From the NCBI RefSeq assembly GCF_041261445.1, contig NZ_JBGCCU010000008.1, forward strand, positions 248,001 to 312,000: 64,000 nt of DNA, written 5' to 3'. Each line of letters starts with the position of its first letter. Position 1 is the stretch's first letter. Origin of the DNA: Catenulispora sp. EB89. GTDB taxonomy: Bacteria > Actinomycetota > Actinomycetes > Streptomycetales > Catenulisporaceae. Below the pieces are notes generated by a model, which was given only the letters and a program-made list of their open reading frames with translations, did not search any database and was not told the origin of the DNA. Position numbers and translations under genes: made by a program. Below, piece after piece: positions 45,062 to 53,283 of this stretch.

Positions 45062-45427
45062 ATGAACATCGAAGCCGCGCTGAAAGAAGCGATGACGGTC
45101 GACGGCGCCCTCGGCGTGGCCCTGGTCGACTACGAGAGCGGCATGTCCCTGGGCTTCCTCGGCGGCGGCCCCGGCCTGGACCTGGAGGTCGCCGCGGCCG
45201 GGAACACCGAGGTCGTGCGGGCGAAGATGCGCACGCTGGCCCGGCTCGGCCTGAACGAGACCGTGGAGGACATCCTCATCACCCTCACCGGCCAGTACCA
45301 CGTGATCCGCCTGCTGCCGAGCGCCGGCGGCGCCCTGTTCCTCTACCTCGCGCTCGACCGCTCGCGCGCCAACCTGGCGCTGGCCCGGCACGAGCTCCGC
45401 CGGATCGGCTCGCTTGTCGAGGCCTGA
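45062..45427 (+). CDS. Roadblock/LC7-like protein 3
   Basis: 121 aa, ATG with GAGGAAG seven bases upstream. VDGALGVALVDYESGMSLGF forms the first hairpin, NTEVVRAKMRTLARLGLNET the helix, EDILITLTGQYHVIRLLPS and GALFLYLALDRSRANLALAR the end. It is a close paralogue of protein 2 in length and in its RANLAL/RSNLAL terminal helix. Three Roadblock-like proteins together suggest hetero-oligomers. Confidence 0.75.
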   Translation: MNIEAALKEAMTVDGALGVALVDYESGMSLGFLGGGPGLDLEVAAAGNTEVVRAKMRTLARLGLNETVEDILITLTGQYHVIRLLPSAGGALFLYLALDRSRANLALARHELRRIGSLVEA

Positions 45428-45485
45428 ATATAGACGGCCGGATATAGGCGGTCCTTGTAAGGCGCCGGCGGGTGCGAAAAGGGCT

Positions 45486-45619
45486 GATTCACCCTTCTGT
45501 TGCACGCCGGATCCACCGTGCGCGGATGCGGGATGAATCCGCCGATTCCTTCGGTGCCGCCGGCAAGTCGGACGGGGATATCCGAGATGAATGGCTCCGA
45601 CTATTCATCTCGCCGTCCG
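45486..45619. other. Structured non-coding region with two inverted repeats
   Basis: GATTCACCC (45486-45494) faces GGGATGAATC (45530-45539). Further on, CGGACGG (45569-45575) and GAGATGAAT (45584-45592) pair with ATTCATCTC (45603-45611) and CCGTCCG (45613-45619), giving an interrupted 16-bp stem. It lies in the 255-bp convergent region between the Roadblock and LysR genes. It may be a bidirectional terminator or a structured RNA. Confidence 0.5.
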
Positions 45620-45682
45620 GCGCGGGTAAGTTCGAGCCCATATTCGTGACAAAGCGCAGTGAAGTGTCGGCGGGCTTAAGTA

Positions 45683-46645
45683 TCAGGCCCCTGAAACCGC
45701 CCGCAGCCCTTCCAGCACCCGGTCGACCCGCGGCTGCCCCGCCTCCCCACCGCGCGTCAGCGCGTACACGGTGCGCGTCATCGGCGCGGCCAGCGGATGC
45801 AGCCTGATGCCCGTCGTGTCGGCGGGCAGCGCCATCCTCGGCACGAGGGCGACGCCGGCGCCGGCCGCGACGAAGGCGGTCAGCACCGAGAAGTCGGTGG
45901 CCACGGCGATCGGCGCCGGGACGAATCCGGCCGCCCCGCACGCGCGGCGGGTGAACTCGTGGCACGAGATCACCCGCGGATCGGGCATCAGCCACGCCTC
46001 GTCCCGGAAGTCGGCCAGGTCGGCGGGTCGGTCGGGGGCCAGGCCGTGCGCGGTCGCGGTGTCCGGGTGCACGGCCAGCAACACAGGGTCCTCCATCAGC
46101 CGGTGCTGCTCGCATCCTGCTGGCAGCGCGCGGGGGAGCAGGCCGTAGGCGTGGGCGATCGCGACGTCGGCTTCGCGGCGTTGCAGCAGCTCGATCGCGG
46201 CTTCCGGCTCGGCCTCGGTGATCCGCAACTCGGGCCGCAACTGGGGCCGCGATTCGGGCCGCAACTCGGGTCGCGATTCAAGCCCCGCGCCGCTCTCGTC
46301 CGCCAACAGCCGCCACAGCGGCGGCAGCAGCACCCGCGCCGCCGAGGGGAACGCCGCGATCGACACCACGCCGCGCCGCCCGGACCGCAGTGCGTCGAGT
46401 TCGGCGTCCGCCGCCGCCAGGTTGCTGAGGATCACGTCGGCGTGCTCGACGAGCCGCCGCCCGGCGAACGTCAGACGCAGCGTGCGGCCCTGCTTCTCCA
46501 GCAGCGGGACGCCGGCCTCCTTCTCCAGCGCCGCCAACTGCTGCGACACCGCGGGGCCGGTCAGGTGCAGCGCCTCGGCGGTCGCGGTCACGGTGCCGTG
46601 CACCGACAGCTCCCGCAGCAGGCGTAGCCGCCGGACGTCCATCAT
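45683..46645 (-). CDS. LysR-family regulator
   Basis: About 320 aa from an ATG with GGAAGG eight bases upstream. LysR HTH at residues 2-60 (LHLTGPAVSQQLAALEKEAG, LEKQGRTLRLT) and a PBP-like effector domain. Residues about 120-141 are an Arg-Pro repeat (ESRPELRPESRPQLRPELR) inserted in the first effector lobe and encoded by a GGGCCGCAACTC-type repeat (46222-46284). It is divergent from an EamA exporter, the usual target arrangement. Confidence 0.9.
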   Translation of the reverse strand: MMDVRRLRLLRELSVHGTVTATAEALHLTGPAVSQQLAALEKEAGVPLLEKQGRTLRLTFAGRRLVEHADVILSNLAAADAELDALRSGRRGVVSIAAFPSAARVLLPPLWRLLADESGAGLESRPELRPESRPQLRPELRITEAEPEAAIELLQRREADVAIAHAYGLLPRALPAGCEQHRLMEDPVLLAVHPDTATAHGLAPDRPADLADFRDEAWLMPDPRVISCHEFTRRACGAAGFVPAPIAVATDFSVLTAFVAAGAGVALVPRMALPADTTGIRLHPLAAPMTRTVYALTRGGEAGQPRVDRVLEGLRAVSGA

Positions 46646-46716
46646 GAAGCCAGCCTTCCGGAATGACAAAGAAAGGGTAACTGGATCTTTCCTATTCTAG
46701 GCGCAACGCTGGATCC

Positions 46717-47652
46717 GTGAACCCCCGCGAGCTCTCCCCCCGGGCCCTCGCCCTCGCGGCGACCGTCGTGCTCTGGGCCTCAGCCTTCCCGGCGATCCGG
46801 GTCGGCGTGCCGGGCCTGGGCGTCGCCGGACTGTCGGTGGCCCGGCTGGCCGTGGCGTCGGCGGCGCTCGCGCTCGTCGCGCCGTTCCTGGGCGTGCGGT
46901 GGCCCGCGCGGCGCGATCTGCCGCGGATCGCGCTGTGCGCGGCCACCGGCATGAGCGCCTACCAGCTGCTGCTCAACTGGGGCGAGGTGCACGTCGCGGC
47001 CGGGACCGCCAGCCTGCTGATATCGATCGCGCCGGTGTTCAGCGTCCTGCTCGCCGCCGCGTTCCTGGGGGAGCGGCTGACGCCGCGCGTCGTCGCGGGC
47101 AGCCTGATCGCGCTGGCCGGCGCGGCGCTCGTCGCGCTCGGCGGCGGTTCGGCGCAGGTGTCCACGAGCGCGGTGGTCGTGCTCGCCGCCGCGGTGGTCC
47201 AGGGCGTCTACCACTTCGCGTCCAAGCCGCTGCTGCGCCGCTACACAGGGTTCGAAGTCGCCTGTTACGCGATGTGGGGCGGCACGCTCTTCCTGCTCCC
47301 GCTGGCCCCGACCGCCTGGCACGCCATCTCGCACGCCGCCTCGCACGCCGGCGGCTCCGCGCTGGCCGCCGCGCTCTACCTCGGCGTGGCGCCGTCCGCG
47401 CTGGGCTTCGTGACCTGGGGCTACGCCGTCGCCAGGTACCCCGTGGCGCGCTCGACGGCCGCGCTGTACCTGGTGCCGCCGGTCGCGCTCGGCGTGGCGT
47501 TCGTCTGGCTCGGCGAGACCCCGGGGCTGCTCGAACTCCTCGGCGGCCTGGTCGGGATCGGCGGCGTGATGCTGATCCAGCGGCGTTCCGGTGACGGCAC
47601 TAGGGACAACCTCCCCTCGACAGCGTCGAAGGCCTTTTCGATCACCCGTTGA
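46717..47652 (+). CDS. EamA-family transporter
   Basis: 311 aa, ten hydrophobic helices in two EamA halves (VLWASAFPAIRVGVPGLGVA; second half VVVLAAAVVQGVYHFASKPL; GETPGLLELLGGLVGIGGVM near the end). EamA proteins export amino acids or metabolites. The GTG start lacks a visible Shine-Dalgarno sequence, so the transcript may be leaderless. Divergent from the LysR gene, which probably controls it. Confidence 0.9.
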   Translation: MNPRELSPRALALAATVVLWASAFPAIRVGVPGLGVAGLSVARLAVASAALALVAPFLGVRWPARRDLPRIALCAATGMSAYQLLLNWGEVHVAAGTASLLISIAPVFSVLLAAAFLGERLTPRVVAGSLIALAGAALVALGGGSAQVSTSAVVVLAAAVVQGVYHFASKPLLRRYTGFEVACYAMWGGTLFLLPLAPTAWHAISHAASHAGGSALAAALYLGVAPSALGFVTWGYAVARYPVARSTAALYLVPPVALGVAFVWLGETPGLLELLGGLVGIGGVMLIQRRSGDGTRDNLPSTASKAFSITR

Positions 47653-47795
47653 AATCAGACGGCTGATACGATCCCGAACACAAGTTCTGCGGTGCCGCGT
47701 AACACGGGGGTGATGGCGGCAGCACGTTGGCGTTCTCTTGCCGGTTTTTCCACGGCCCCCTTGGCGCGGCTCCCCGTTTTGAGGGAAAGGAAGCC

Positions 47796-48521
47796 GTGAC
47801 CGCACACAAGACCAGGCGTCGAACCGCGTTCGGCACCATCCTCGTCCTGATGCTCGCACTGCTCGGCCTGGCACCGTCCGGGGCGAGCGCGGCGTCTTCG
47901 TGCCCGCCTGGCGGGTCCCACTGCTACTCCATCGGCCGGCTCTACCGGAGCGACTTCACCGGTATCTACGGCGACTGGCACAGCAACAACATGTATCTCA
48001 ACGACTACAACGGATCGCAACACATCAACTCCGAGATGTGGCTGGCGATCCCCGGCGGCGGCTGGGTCGAGACCGGGCTCACCAACGCCAACTCCAGTTC
48101 CGACCCGAACCCCTGCGGCTGCACGGCCTACGAGGTGTTCTGGGACGACGCCGCGGCCAACAACGGCGGCTACTGGCAGCACTGGGTCGCGAACGTCAGT
48201 CCGGACGGCACCGACCACTGGTACGAGATCGTGCACGGGAACAACAACACCTGGAACGTCTACCACGACGGCTACCTGGTCGGGAACAGCGCGAACGCCG
48301 CGGCGCAGTACGGCGTCCGCCAGGACGTCGGCGGCGAGGTGGCCTCCAACAGCCTGTCCAACGTCCACGTGGACTGGTTCGAGATGACCGCCGAGTTCCG
48401 CGACGGGGCGGGGAACTGGTACTGGAGCGACGGCGGCGCCTCGGTCCCGACGCAGTACATCGACAACCCGCCCTTGACCGGCTACTGGGTGAACTCTGAC
48501 TGGGTATGGGAGCACAGCTGA
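47796..48521 (+). CDS. Secreted protein of unknown function (two Cys pairs)
   Basis: 241 aa from GTG with GGAAAGGAAG upstream. A signal peptide ends near residue 33 (ASAASS). The mature protein has SCPPGGSHC and PCGC Cys clusters, many Trp/Tyr/Asn/Gly residues (WHSNNMYLNDYNGSQHINSE, WYEIVHGNNNTWNVYHDGYL) and the look of a jelly-roll beta protein, perhaps neprosin-like. I cannot name the family confidently. Possibly a carbohydrate-binding or peptidase-like exoprotein. Confidence 0.6.
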   Translation: MTAHKTRRRTAFGTILVLMLALLGLAPSGASAASSCPPGGSHCYSIGRLYRSDFTGIYGDWHSNNMYLNDYNGSQHINSEMWLAIPGGGWVETGLTNANSSSDPNPCGCTAYEVFWDDAAANNGGYWQHWVANVSPDGTDHWYEIVHGNNNTWNVYHDGYLVGNSANAAAQYGVRQDVGGEVASNSLSNVHVDWFEMTAEFRDGAGNWYWSDGGASVPTQYIDNPPLTGYWVNSDWVWEHS

Positions 48522-48565
48522 TGAGTCAGAGCTCGAACTCCGCCAACAGAACGAGGGAGTCTAAG

Positions 48566-49129
48566 ATGCGCAAGAACCTGCGCTGGGCTGCTGTCGGCGC
48601 GGTCGCTTTGCTGTCGATCGGCACGGGAGTCGCCTTCGCGGCCTCCGGCAGTGGGAAGAGCGCCGCCAAGCCGGGCCCGGCGGCCGACACCAGCCTGGCG
48701 GCGTGCACGGCCGCCGGCCGGCCGTACTGCCCCGGTGCGGGCCAGCCGCAGGGGGCTGACCCGCAGGCGGCAGGTGCCCCGGGCGCTCTCGGCGTCGCGG
48801 CGCCGGCCCAGCCGATGGCCGAGCAGGAAGCCGTCACGGACGCGCTGCGGCTGCTGCCGCCGGCCCCGGCCGGCGCGGCGCCGATGGCCGCCCCGCACCA
48901 CGTCGACACCAAGATGACGCTGGCCGCCTACGAGCAGAAGGCGTACGGCGGCAAGCACGTCAACACCGCGTTCTCGCCGCAGACCAACGTGTGGGTCATC
49001 CAGGTCGACGCCCCGGCGGACACCGCGGTGGAGAACGTGCCGCAGGGGACGAAGCCGACCCAGTACAGCCACTTCACGGTCGTCTTCGACGTGACGAGCC
49101 ACCACTGGATCGAGAAGCACCTGTGGTGA
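48566..49129 (+). CDS. Small secreted Ala/Pro-rich protein
   Basis: 187 aa from ATG with GGGAG six bases upstream. Signal peptide to about residue 26 (AFAASGS), a Pro/Ala/Gly-rich middle part with one CxxxxxxxC pair, and a C-terminal beta-like domain (KMTLAAYEQKAYGGKHVNTA, VWVIQVDAPADTAVENV). No family recognised. It follows the preceding secreted gene by 44 bp and may be in the same operon. Confidence 0.55.
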   Translation: MRKNLRWAAVGAVALLSIGTGVAFAASGSGKSAAKPGPAADTSLAACTAAGRPYCPGAGQPQGADPQAAGAPGALGVAAPAQPMAEQEAVTDALRLLPPAPAGAAPMAAPHHVDTKMTLAAYEQKAYGGKHVNTAFSPQTNVWVIQVDAPADTAVENVPQGTKPTQYSHFTVVFDVTSHHWIEKHLW

Positions 49130-49160
49130 TCGGCCGGCTGTAGCTGGTAGGTCCGCGAGT

Positions 49161-49201
49161 CGCGGCCGCCGTCGGCACGTCCGAAGCCGACGGCGGCCGC
49201 G
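49161..49201. terminator. 16-bp perfect stem bidirectional terminator
   Basis: CGCGGCCGCCGTCGGC (49161-49176) pairs exactly with GCCGACGGCGGCCGCG (49186-49201) around a 9-nt loop, between the convergent genes ending at 49129 and 49203. Confidence 0.8.
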
Positions 49202-49202
49202 G

Positions 49203-49823
49203 CTACTCCGCCCGCACGTCCAGCCCGAGCGCGACAGCCAGCACCACCGCCTGATCGGCGGTGATGACCGCGTCGCGCATCTTCACCTCGGTCGGGTCGA
49301 ACGCGGACAGGTCGCTGCCCCGCAGGTCGCTCTTCTCGAACGAGGCTCCGAACACCCAGGAACCCGACAGATCCACATCGCGGAACTGTGCGTCCCGGCA
49401 CTTGGCACCGGTCAGGTCGGCCTCGCGCATCCGGACCCCGCGGAACACGGCGCCCCGCAGGTCGGCGCCGGGCAGGCCGACGAACGACCAGTCGCCCCCC
49501 TCGACCTTCAGGGCGCCGAACGTGCAGTCGTCGAACATCGAGCCCATCACCTTGGCACGCGTGAACGACGCGTCGAACAGCGAGCTGCGGCGGAACGTGC
49601 AGTTCGCGAACGCCGACCCGGTGTGCACCGAGGCGTTGAACCGGCAGCCGCGGAAGACGCACTCACTGAACGCGGCGCCCTCGCTGACCACCTCGGTGAA
49701 GTCGACGTCGAGGAACGCGACGCGCTCGAACGCCTCCTCGCCGAGCCGCCGGCCGTACCAGTCCTCGCCGTTGATCGTCGAGGTGGTCTCCGGATCGGGG
49801 GCTCCGCCCCTGCGCTGCGCCAT
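49203..49823 (-). CDS. Pentapeptide-repeat protein
   Basis: 206 aa with about 25 A(D/N)LXX-type repeats between residues 45 and 175 (FANCTFRRSSLFDASFTRAK, ADLRGAVFRGVRMREADLTG). Such right-handed quadrilateral beta-helices can mimic DNA (MfpA/Qnr) or act as structural proteins. No Qnr-specific loop is recognised. Standalone gene ending at a strong terminator. Confidence 0.85.
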   Translation of the reverse strand: MAQRRGGAPDPETTSTINGEDWYGRRLGEEAFERVAFLDVDFTEVVSEGAAFSECVFRGCRFNASVHTGSAFANCTFRRSSLFDASFTRAKVMGSMFDDCTFGALKVEGGDWSFVGLPGADLRGAVFRGVRMREADLTGAKCRDAQFRDVDLSGSWVFGASFEKSDLRGSDLSAFDPTEVKMRDAVITADQAVVLAVALGLDVRAE

Positions 49824-49863
49824 GATCCCGACCGTATCGCGGGGGACTGACGGGATCGTGGTC

Positions 49864-50442
49864 CTACGCCGGAAGGTCGTCGGGCCGCAGCCCCACGCAA
49901 TCCAGCGCCCAGAACGCGTCGGAGTACACGAAGGTGCCCGTCATCCACTCCTCGTGCGAGGACAGCGTGGCGACCTGGAACGCGCCGGGCGGATAGCGCA
50001 GCGACGGCGGCCGGAAGCCCAGCTTCGTGGCGTCGGCGAAGCCGTGCTTGCCGTAGTAGTTCGGATCGCCTTCCAAGAACACCGAAGGAATGCCCTGGCT
50101 GTCGGCAGCCGCGAGAGCGTCCGCGACGAGCCGAGTACCGATGCCCCGGCCCTGGTACTCCGGCAGCACGCCCAACGGCGACAGCGACAGCACGTCCACC
50201 AGCCGGCGCAGCGCGTCCAACCGGCAGGCGCTGAGCATCACGTGGCCGACGACCCGCTCGTCGACCGTCGCCACCAGCGATGTCGGCGCCAGAGCTGCCG
50301 GGGCCGCGCGCAGTGCGTCGACCAGTGTCGGAACGCGGTCACCGTCGCCGAACGCCTGCCTGTGCACATCCTGCACCGCCGCATGATCGTCGATCCGCTC
50401 AGGCCGGATCACCACCAGAGGAAGATCGTCGCGTGCGCTCAC
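49864..50442 (-). CDS. GNAT N-acetyltransferase
   Basis: 192 aa from GTG. GNAT motif A is clear (LSLSPLGVLPEYQGRGIGTR, acetyl-CoA loop), with VGHVMLSACRLDA before it and VFLEGDPNYYGKHGFADATK after it, the last being typical of the YhbS-like subgroup. The acceptor is unknown. Divergent by about 100 bp from the WGR-propeller gene. Confidence 0.88.
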   Translation of the reverse strand: MSARDDLPLVVIRPERIDDHAAVQDVHRQAFGDGDRVPTLVDALRAAPAALAPTSLVATVDERVVGHVMLSACRLDALRRLVDVLSLSPLGVLPEYQGRGIGTRLVADALAAADSQGIPSVFLEGDPNYYGKHGFADATKLGFRPPSLRYPPGAFQVATLSSHEEWMTGTFVYSDAFWALDCVGLRPDDLPA

Positions 50443-50543
50443 GGCGCCAGGCTAACTCCGCACCAATCGGCGCGCGACCGCATTAACGCCCAGCCCTCCA
50501 TCGCCATCTCAAGCTGTCGGCCACGCGTTGTACGTTTCTCCCC

Positions 50544-51971
50544 ATGACTCAGGGGACGACCTATCTGGAGCTGTCCGAAGACAGCGGCAGCGCGCACAAG
50601 TTCTACGAGGTGACCGTCGCCGGCACCGTCGTCGACATCCGCTACGGCCGCATAGGCACCGACGGTTCGCGGCAGACCTCGACGTTCCCCACGGTCGAGA
50701 AGGCCGAGGCGGCCGCCGCCAAGAAGATCGGCGAGAAGGTGCGCAAGGGCTACGCCCCCTCGGTCATGGGTGCCCGGGCCGCGCGCAGCATCACCCGGCG
50801 CGCGGTGGTGTCGGCTCCGTCGACGGCGCGCGCCACCGCGCCGGTGCTGTGGCGCTTCCGGACCGCCTCCAGCGCCTTCGGCATCCACATCGACGGCGAC
50901 CGCTGCTGGGTCGGCAACCAGTCCGGCGACGTCTACAGCCTCGGCCACGACGGCCAGGTGCTCTCCCGCTTCCAGCTCCCCGACGGGGTCAAGTGCCTGG
51001 TGGCCGACGACTTCTGGATCTACGCGGGCTGCGACGACGGCTCCGTCTACGACCTGTCCGGCAAGATCCCGCACGCCGCCTACCGCATCCACGAGGACGT
51101 CGACATCTACTGGCTGGACATCCACGAGGGCGTCCTGGCGGTCTCGGACGCCGGCGGGCGCCTGGTCGTCATCGACCACGAGGAGGAGCACCAGTGGTCG
51201 CGCAACAGCTCCGGCACCGGGGCCTGGATGGTGCGCGGCGACGACGCGGCGATCTACCACGGGCACAGCGCGGGCGTCACCGCCTACGCCGCCGACGGCG
51301 GCCGCGAGATGTGGAACACCAAGACCCCCGGCGTCGTGCTCTTCGGCTGGCAGGAAACCGACCACGTCTACGCCGGCACCGGCCGGCACGTCGTGCACAA
51401 GATCGCCAAGGCGGACGGCCGCGCCGTCGCCGAGTACCGCTGCGACAACTCGGTCTACTCCTGCGCGACCGCCCCCGACGGCCGCTACGTCTTCGCCGGC
51501 GACAGCGCCTCCTCCGTGTACTGCTTCGCCGCCGACGGCCGGCGCCTGTGGAAGCTCCGCACCGGCTGTGGCTCTGCGCTGTCCATGCAGTACCGCGACG
51601 AGCGCCTGTACCTCGTCACCACCGACGGCTCCCTGGCCTGCGTCGACGCCACCGAGTCGGCCATCACCGCGGCGCAGGGCGGCGTCGTGCCGACCGTGCT
51701 CGACGTGAAGGCGAGCGCCGCGATGCCGGTCGCCACCCCGACCACCACCATCGCCACCACGACCTCGACGGCCGCCGGCACCGTCGTCGAGTGCATCGAC
51801 GACCACGGCCGGGTCCGGGTCCGCGTCGTCGGCACCGGCTACCAGACCGGCTGGAACGTGCAGTTCCCGCGCGACATGCGGGTCGTCGGCGCACGCTACG
51901 TCGTCGAGGAGATCCACGAGGCCAGCCGCGGGTTCTACCGCGTGCGCGGGGATATCAAGCGTCTGGTCTGA
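50544..51971 (+). CDS. WGR-like domain fused to a PQQ-type beta-propeller
   Basis: 475 aa. Residues about 5-75 form a WGR domain (SAHKFYEVTVAGTVVDIRYG, RIGTDGSRQTSTFPTVEKAE), with YGR at the signature position. It is followed by a basic Ala-rich linker and a PQQ-like propeller of six or seven blades (about 105-395; QSGDVYSLGHDGQVLSRFQL, DRWCxx-like RCWVGNQSGDV). A C-terminal beta-like domain of about 60 residues ends it. WGR domains bind nucleic-acid ends in PARPs and MolR; a cytoplasmic fusion to a propeller is unusual. No signal peptide. No Shine-Dalgarno before the ATG, perhaps leaderless. Confidence 0.8.
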   Translation: MTQGTTYLELSEDSGSAHKFYEVTVAGTVVDIRYGRIGTDGSRQTSTFPTVEKAEAAAAKKIGEKVRKGYAPSVMGARAARSITRRAVVSAPSTARATAPVLWRFRTASSAFGIHIDGDRCWVGNQSGDVYSLGHDGQVLSRFQLPDGVKCLVADDFWIYAGCDDGSVYDLSGKIPHAAYRIHEDVDIYWLDIHEGVLAVSDAGGRLVVIDHEEEHQWSRNSSGTGAWMVRGDDAAIYHGHSAGVTAYAADGGREMWNTKTPGVVLFGWQETDHVYAGTGRHVVHKIAKADGRAVAEYRCDNSVYSCATAPDGRYVFAGDSASSVYCFAADGRRLWKLRTGCGSALSMQYRDERLYLVTTDGSLACVDATESAITAAQGGVVPTVLDVKASAAMPVATPTTTIATTTSTAAGTVVECIDDHGRVRVRVVGTGYQTGWNVQFPRDMRVVGARYVVEEIHEASRGFYRVRGDIKRLV

Positions 51972-52074
51972 GACCGGGATCTCCACCCTTCTCCACCCTG
52001 AGCCGACAGATCTCCACCCGGGATCCACCCGGCGCGCGCGGCGTGACCCGCTTCCGGGATGCCAGGCTGGAAGC

Positions 52075-53259
52075 ATGCTCGGAGGCGTACGGACAGACGC
52101 GTGGCTGCCGGTCCTGCCGCGCGTCATCGGCCTCGCGGTGGTCGTCGCCGTGCTGCCCTTGGTCCACGGACTGCACTGGGACGCGACCGTCTGGGTCCTC
52201 GCGGCGCTGGTGTGCGGCGCGTGGGCGTCGTGGTGCGTGCTCGGCGCTCGCGCCGGTCAGCCGGAGTCCGTCCCGGAGGCGCGCGCCGTCCCACTGCTCT
52301 TGGTGCCGGTGGTTGCCGGGAACCTGCTGGTCATGCTGCGACCGGAGGCCGGGATCGCAGCCATCGTCGTCGGCATGGCGGTCATGTCGGTCGGGGCGGC
52401 CTTGCCGACGCGGTCGGGCATCGCCGTGCTGACTGCGGGCATCCTCGCGGTCGGCGTCGGCGCCGCTCTGAGTGCGCGCTCGATCCAGATCTGGGCCGTG
52501 GTCGGCTGGTCGAGCCTGCTGCTGGCCGGATACCTGGCCGGCACGGTGCGCCGCGGCCTGCACGTCCAGCACCGGGAGGAGCGACGCGCCGCAGCCCTGG
52601 CCGAGCGCACGCGCATCGCCCGGGAGATCCACGACGTCCTCGCGCACTCGCTCGGCGCCCTGGCCGTGCAGCTGGACCTCACCGACTCGCTGCTCACCGC
52701 CGACCCGCCGCGCACCGCCGAGGCGATCAAGCTCGTGGCCGACGCCCGGCGCATCGCCGTCGACGGGCTCGTCGAGACCCGCCGCGCGATCGCCACCCTG
52801 CGCTCTGACACCCCGCCGTTGCCGGAGGCGCTGACCGCGATGGTGTCCGAGCACCGCACGCGCTCGGGCGCGTCGGCGAGCCTCGACGTCGAGGGCACGC
52901 CGCGTCCGCTGGCCCCGGACGTCACGCTGGCGCTGCTCCGCGTCACGCAGGAGGCGCTGGCCAACGCGGCGAAGCACGCCCCGCGTCGGCCGGTGACCGC
53001 GCGGTTGAGGTACGAGCCGGACTCGGTGGATCTCAGTGTGCTGTCTCGCGGCGCCGGAACAGTTGCCGAGCATGACCCCGAGCCTCAGCCCGAGCCCGAG
53101 ACTGAGCTCGAACCTGGGCCTGAGCCCGAGGCCGTGCCGGGGCTGAACGGCGGCTACGGCTTGGCCGGCATGCGGGAACGACTCCTACTGGTCGGCGGCG
53201 AGCTGAGAGCCGGGCCGAGTGCCGCCGGCTGGCACGTTCACGCGCACGTCGCCGCCTGA
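52075..53259 (+). CDS. NarL-type sensor histidine kinase 2
   Basis: 394 aa. About five membrane helices (1-150), HisKA_3 (RTRIAREIHDVLAHSLGALA, phospho-His) and HATPase with N box RVTQEALANAAKHA and G box GGYGLAGMRERLLLVGG. A Glu-Pro repeat of about 25 residues (EPQPEPETELEPGPEPE) occupies the ATP lid, analogous to but shorter than the insertion in the kinase at 30087. It is followed after 24 bp by its response-regulator gene. Confidence 0.9.
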   Translation: MLGGVRTDAWLPVLPRVIGLAVVVAVLPLVHGLHWDATVWVLAALVCGAWASWCVLGARAGQPESVPEARAVPLLLVPVVAGNLLVMLRPEAGIAAIVVGMAVMSVGAALPTRSGIAVLTAGILAVGVGAALSARSIQIWAVVGWSSLLLAGYLAGTVRRGLHVQHREERRAAALAERTRIAREIHDVLAHSLGALAVQLDLTDSLLTADPPRTAEAIKLVADARRIAVDGLVETRRAIATLRSDTPPLPEALTAMVSEHRTRSGASASLDVEGTPRPLAPDVTLALLRVTQEALANAAKHAPRRPVTARLRYEPDSVDLSVLSRGAGTVAEHDPEPQPEPETELEPGPEPEAVPGLNGGYGLAGMRERLLLVGGELRAGPSAAGWHVHAHVAA

Positions 53260-53283
53260 CAGCAAGAAGAAGGGAACGCCTCG

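Noticed and set aside
45472-45807. Small frame over the hairpins between Roadblock and LysR genes
   Set aside because: It runs into the antisense of the LysR gene and coincides with inverted repeats; no domain seen.
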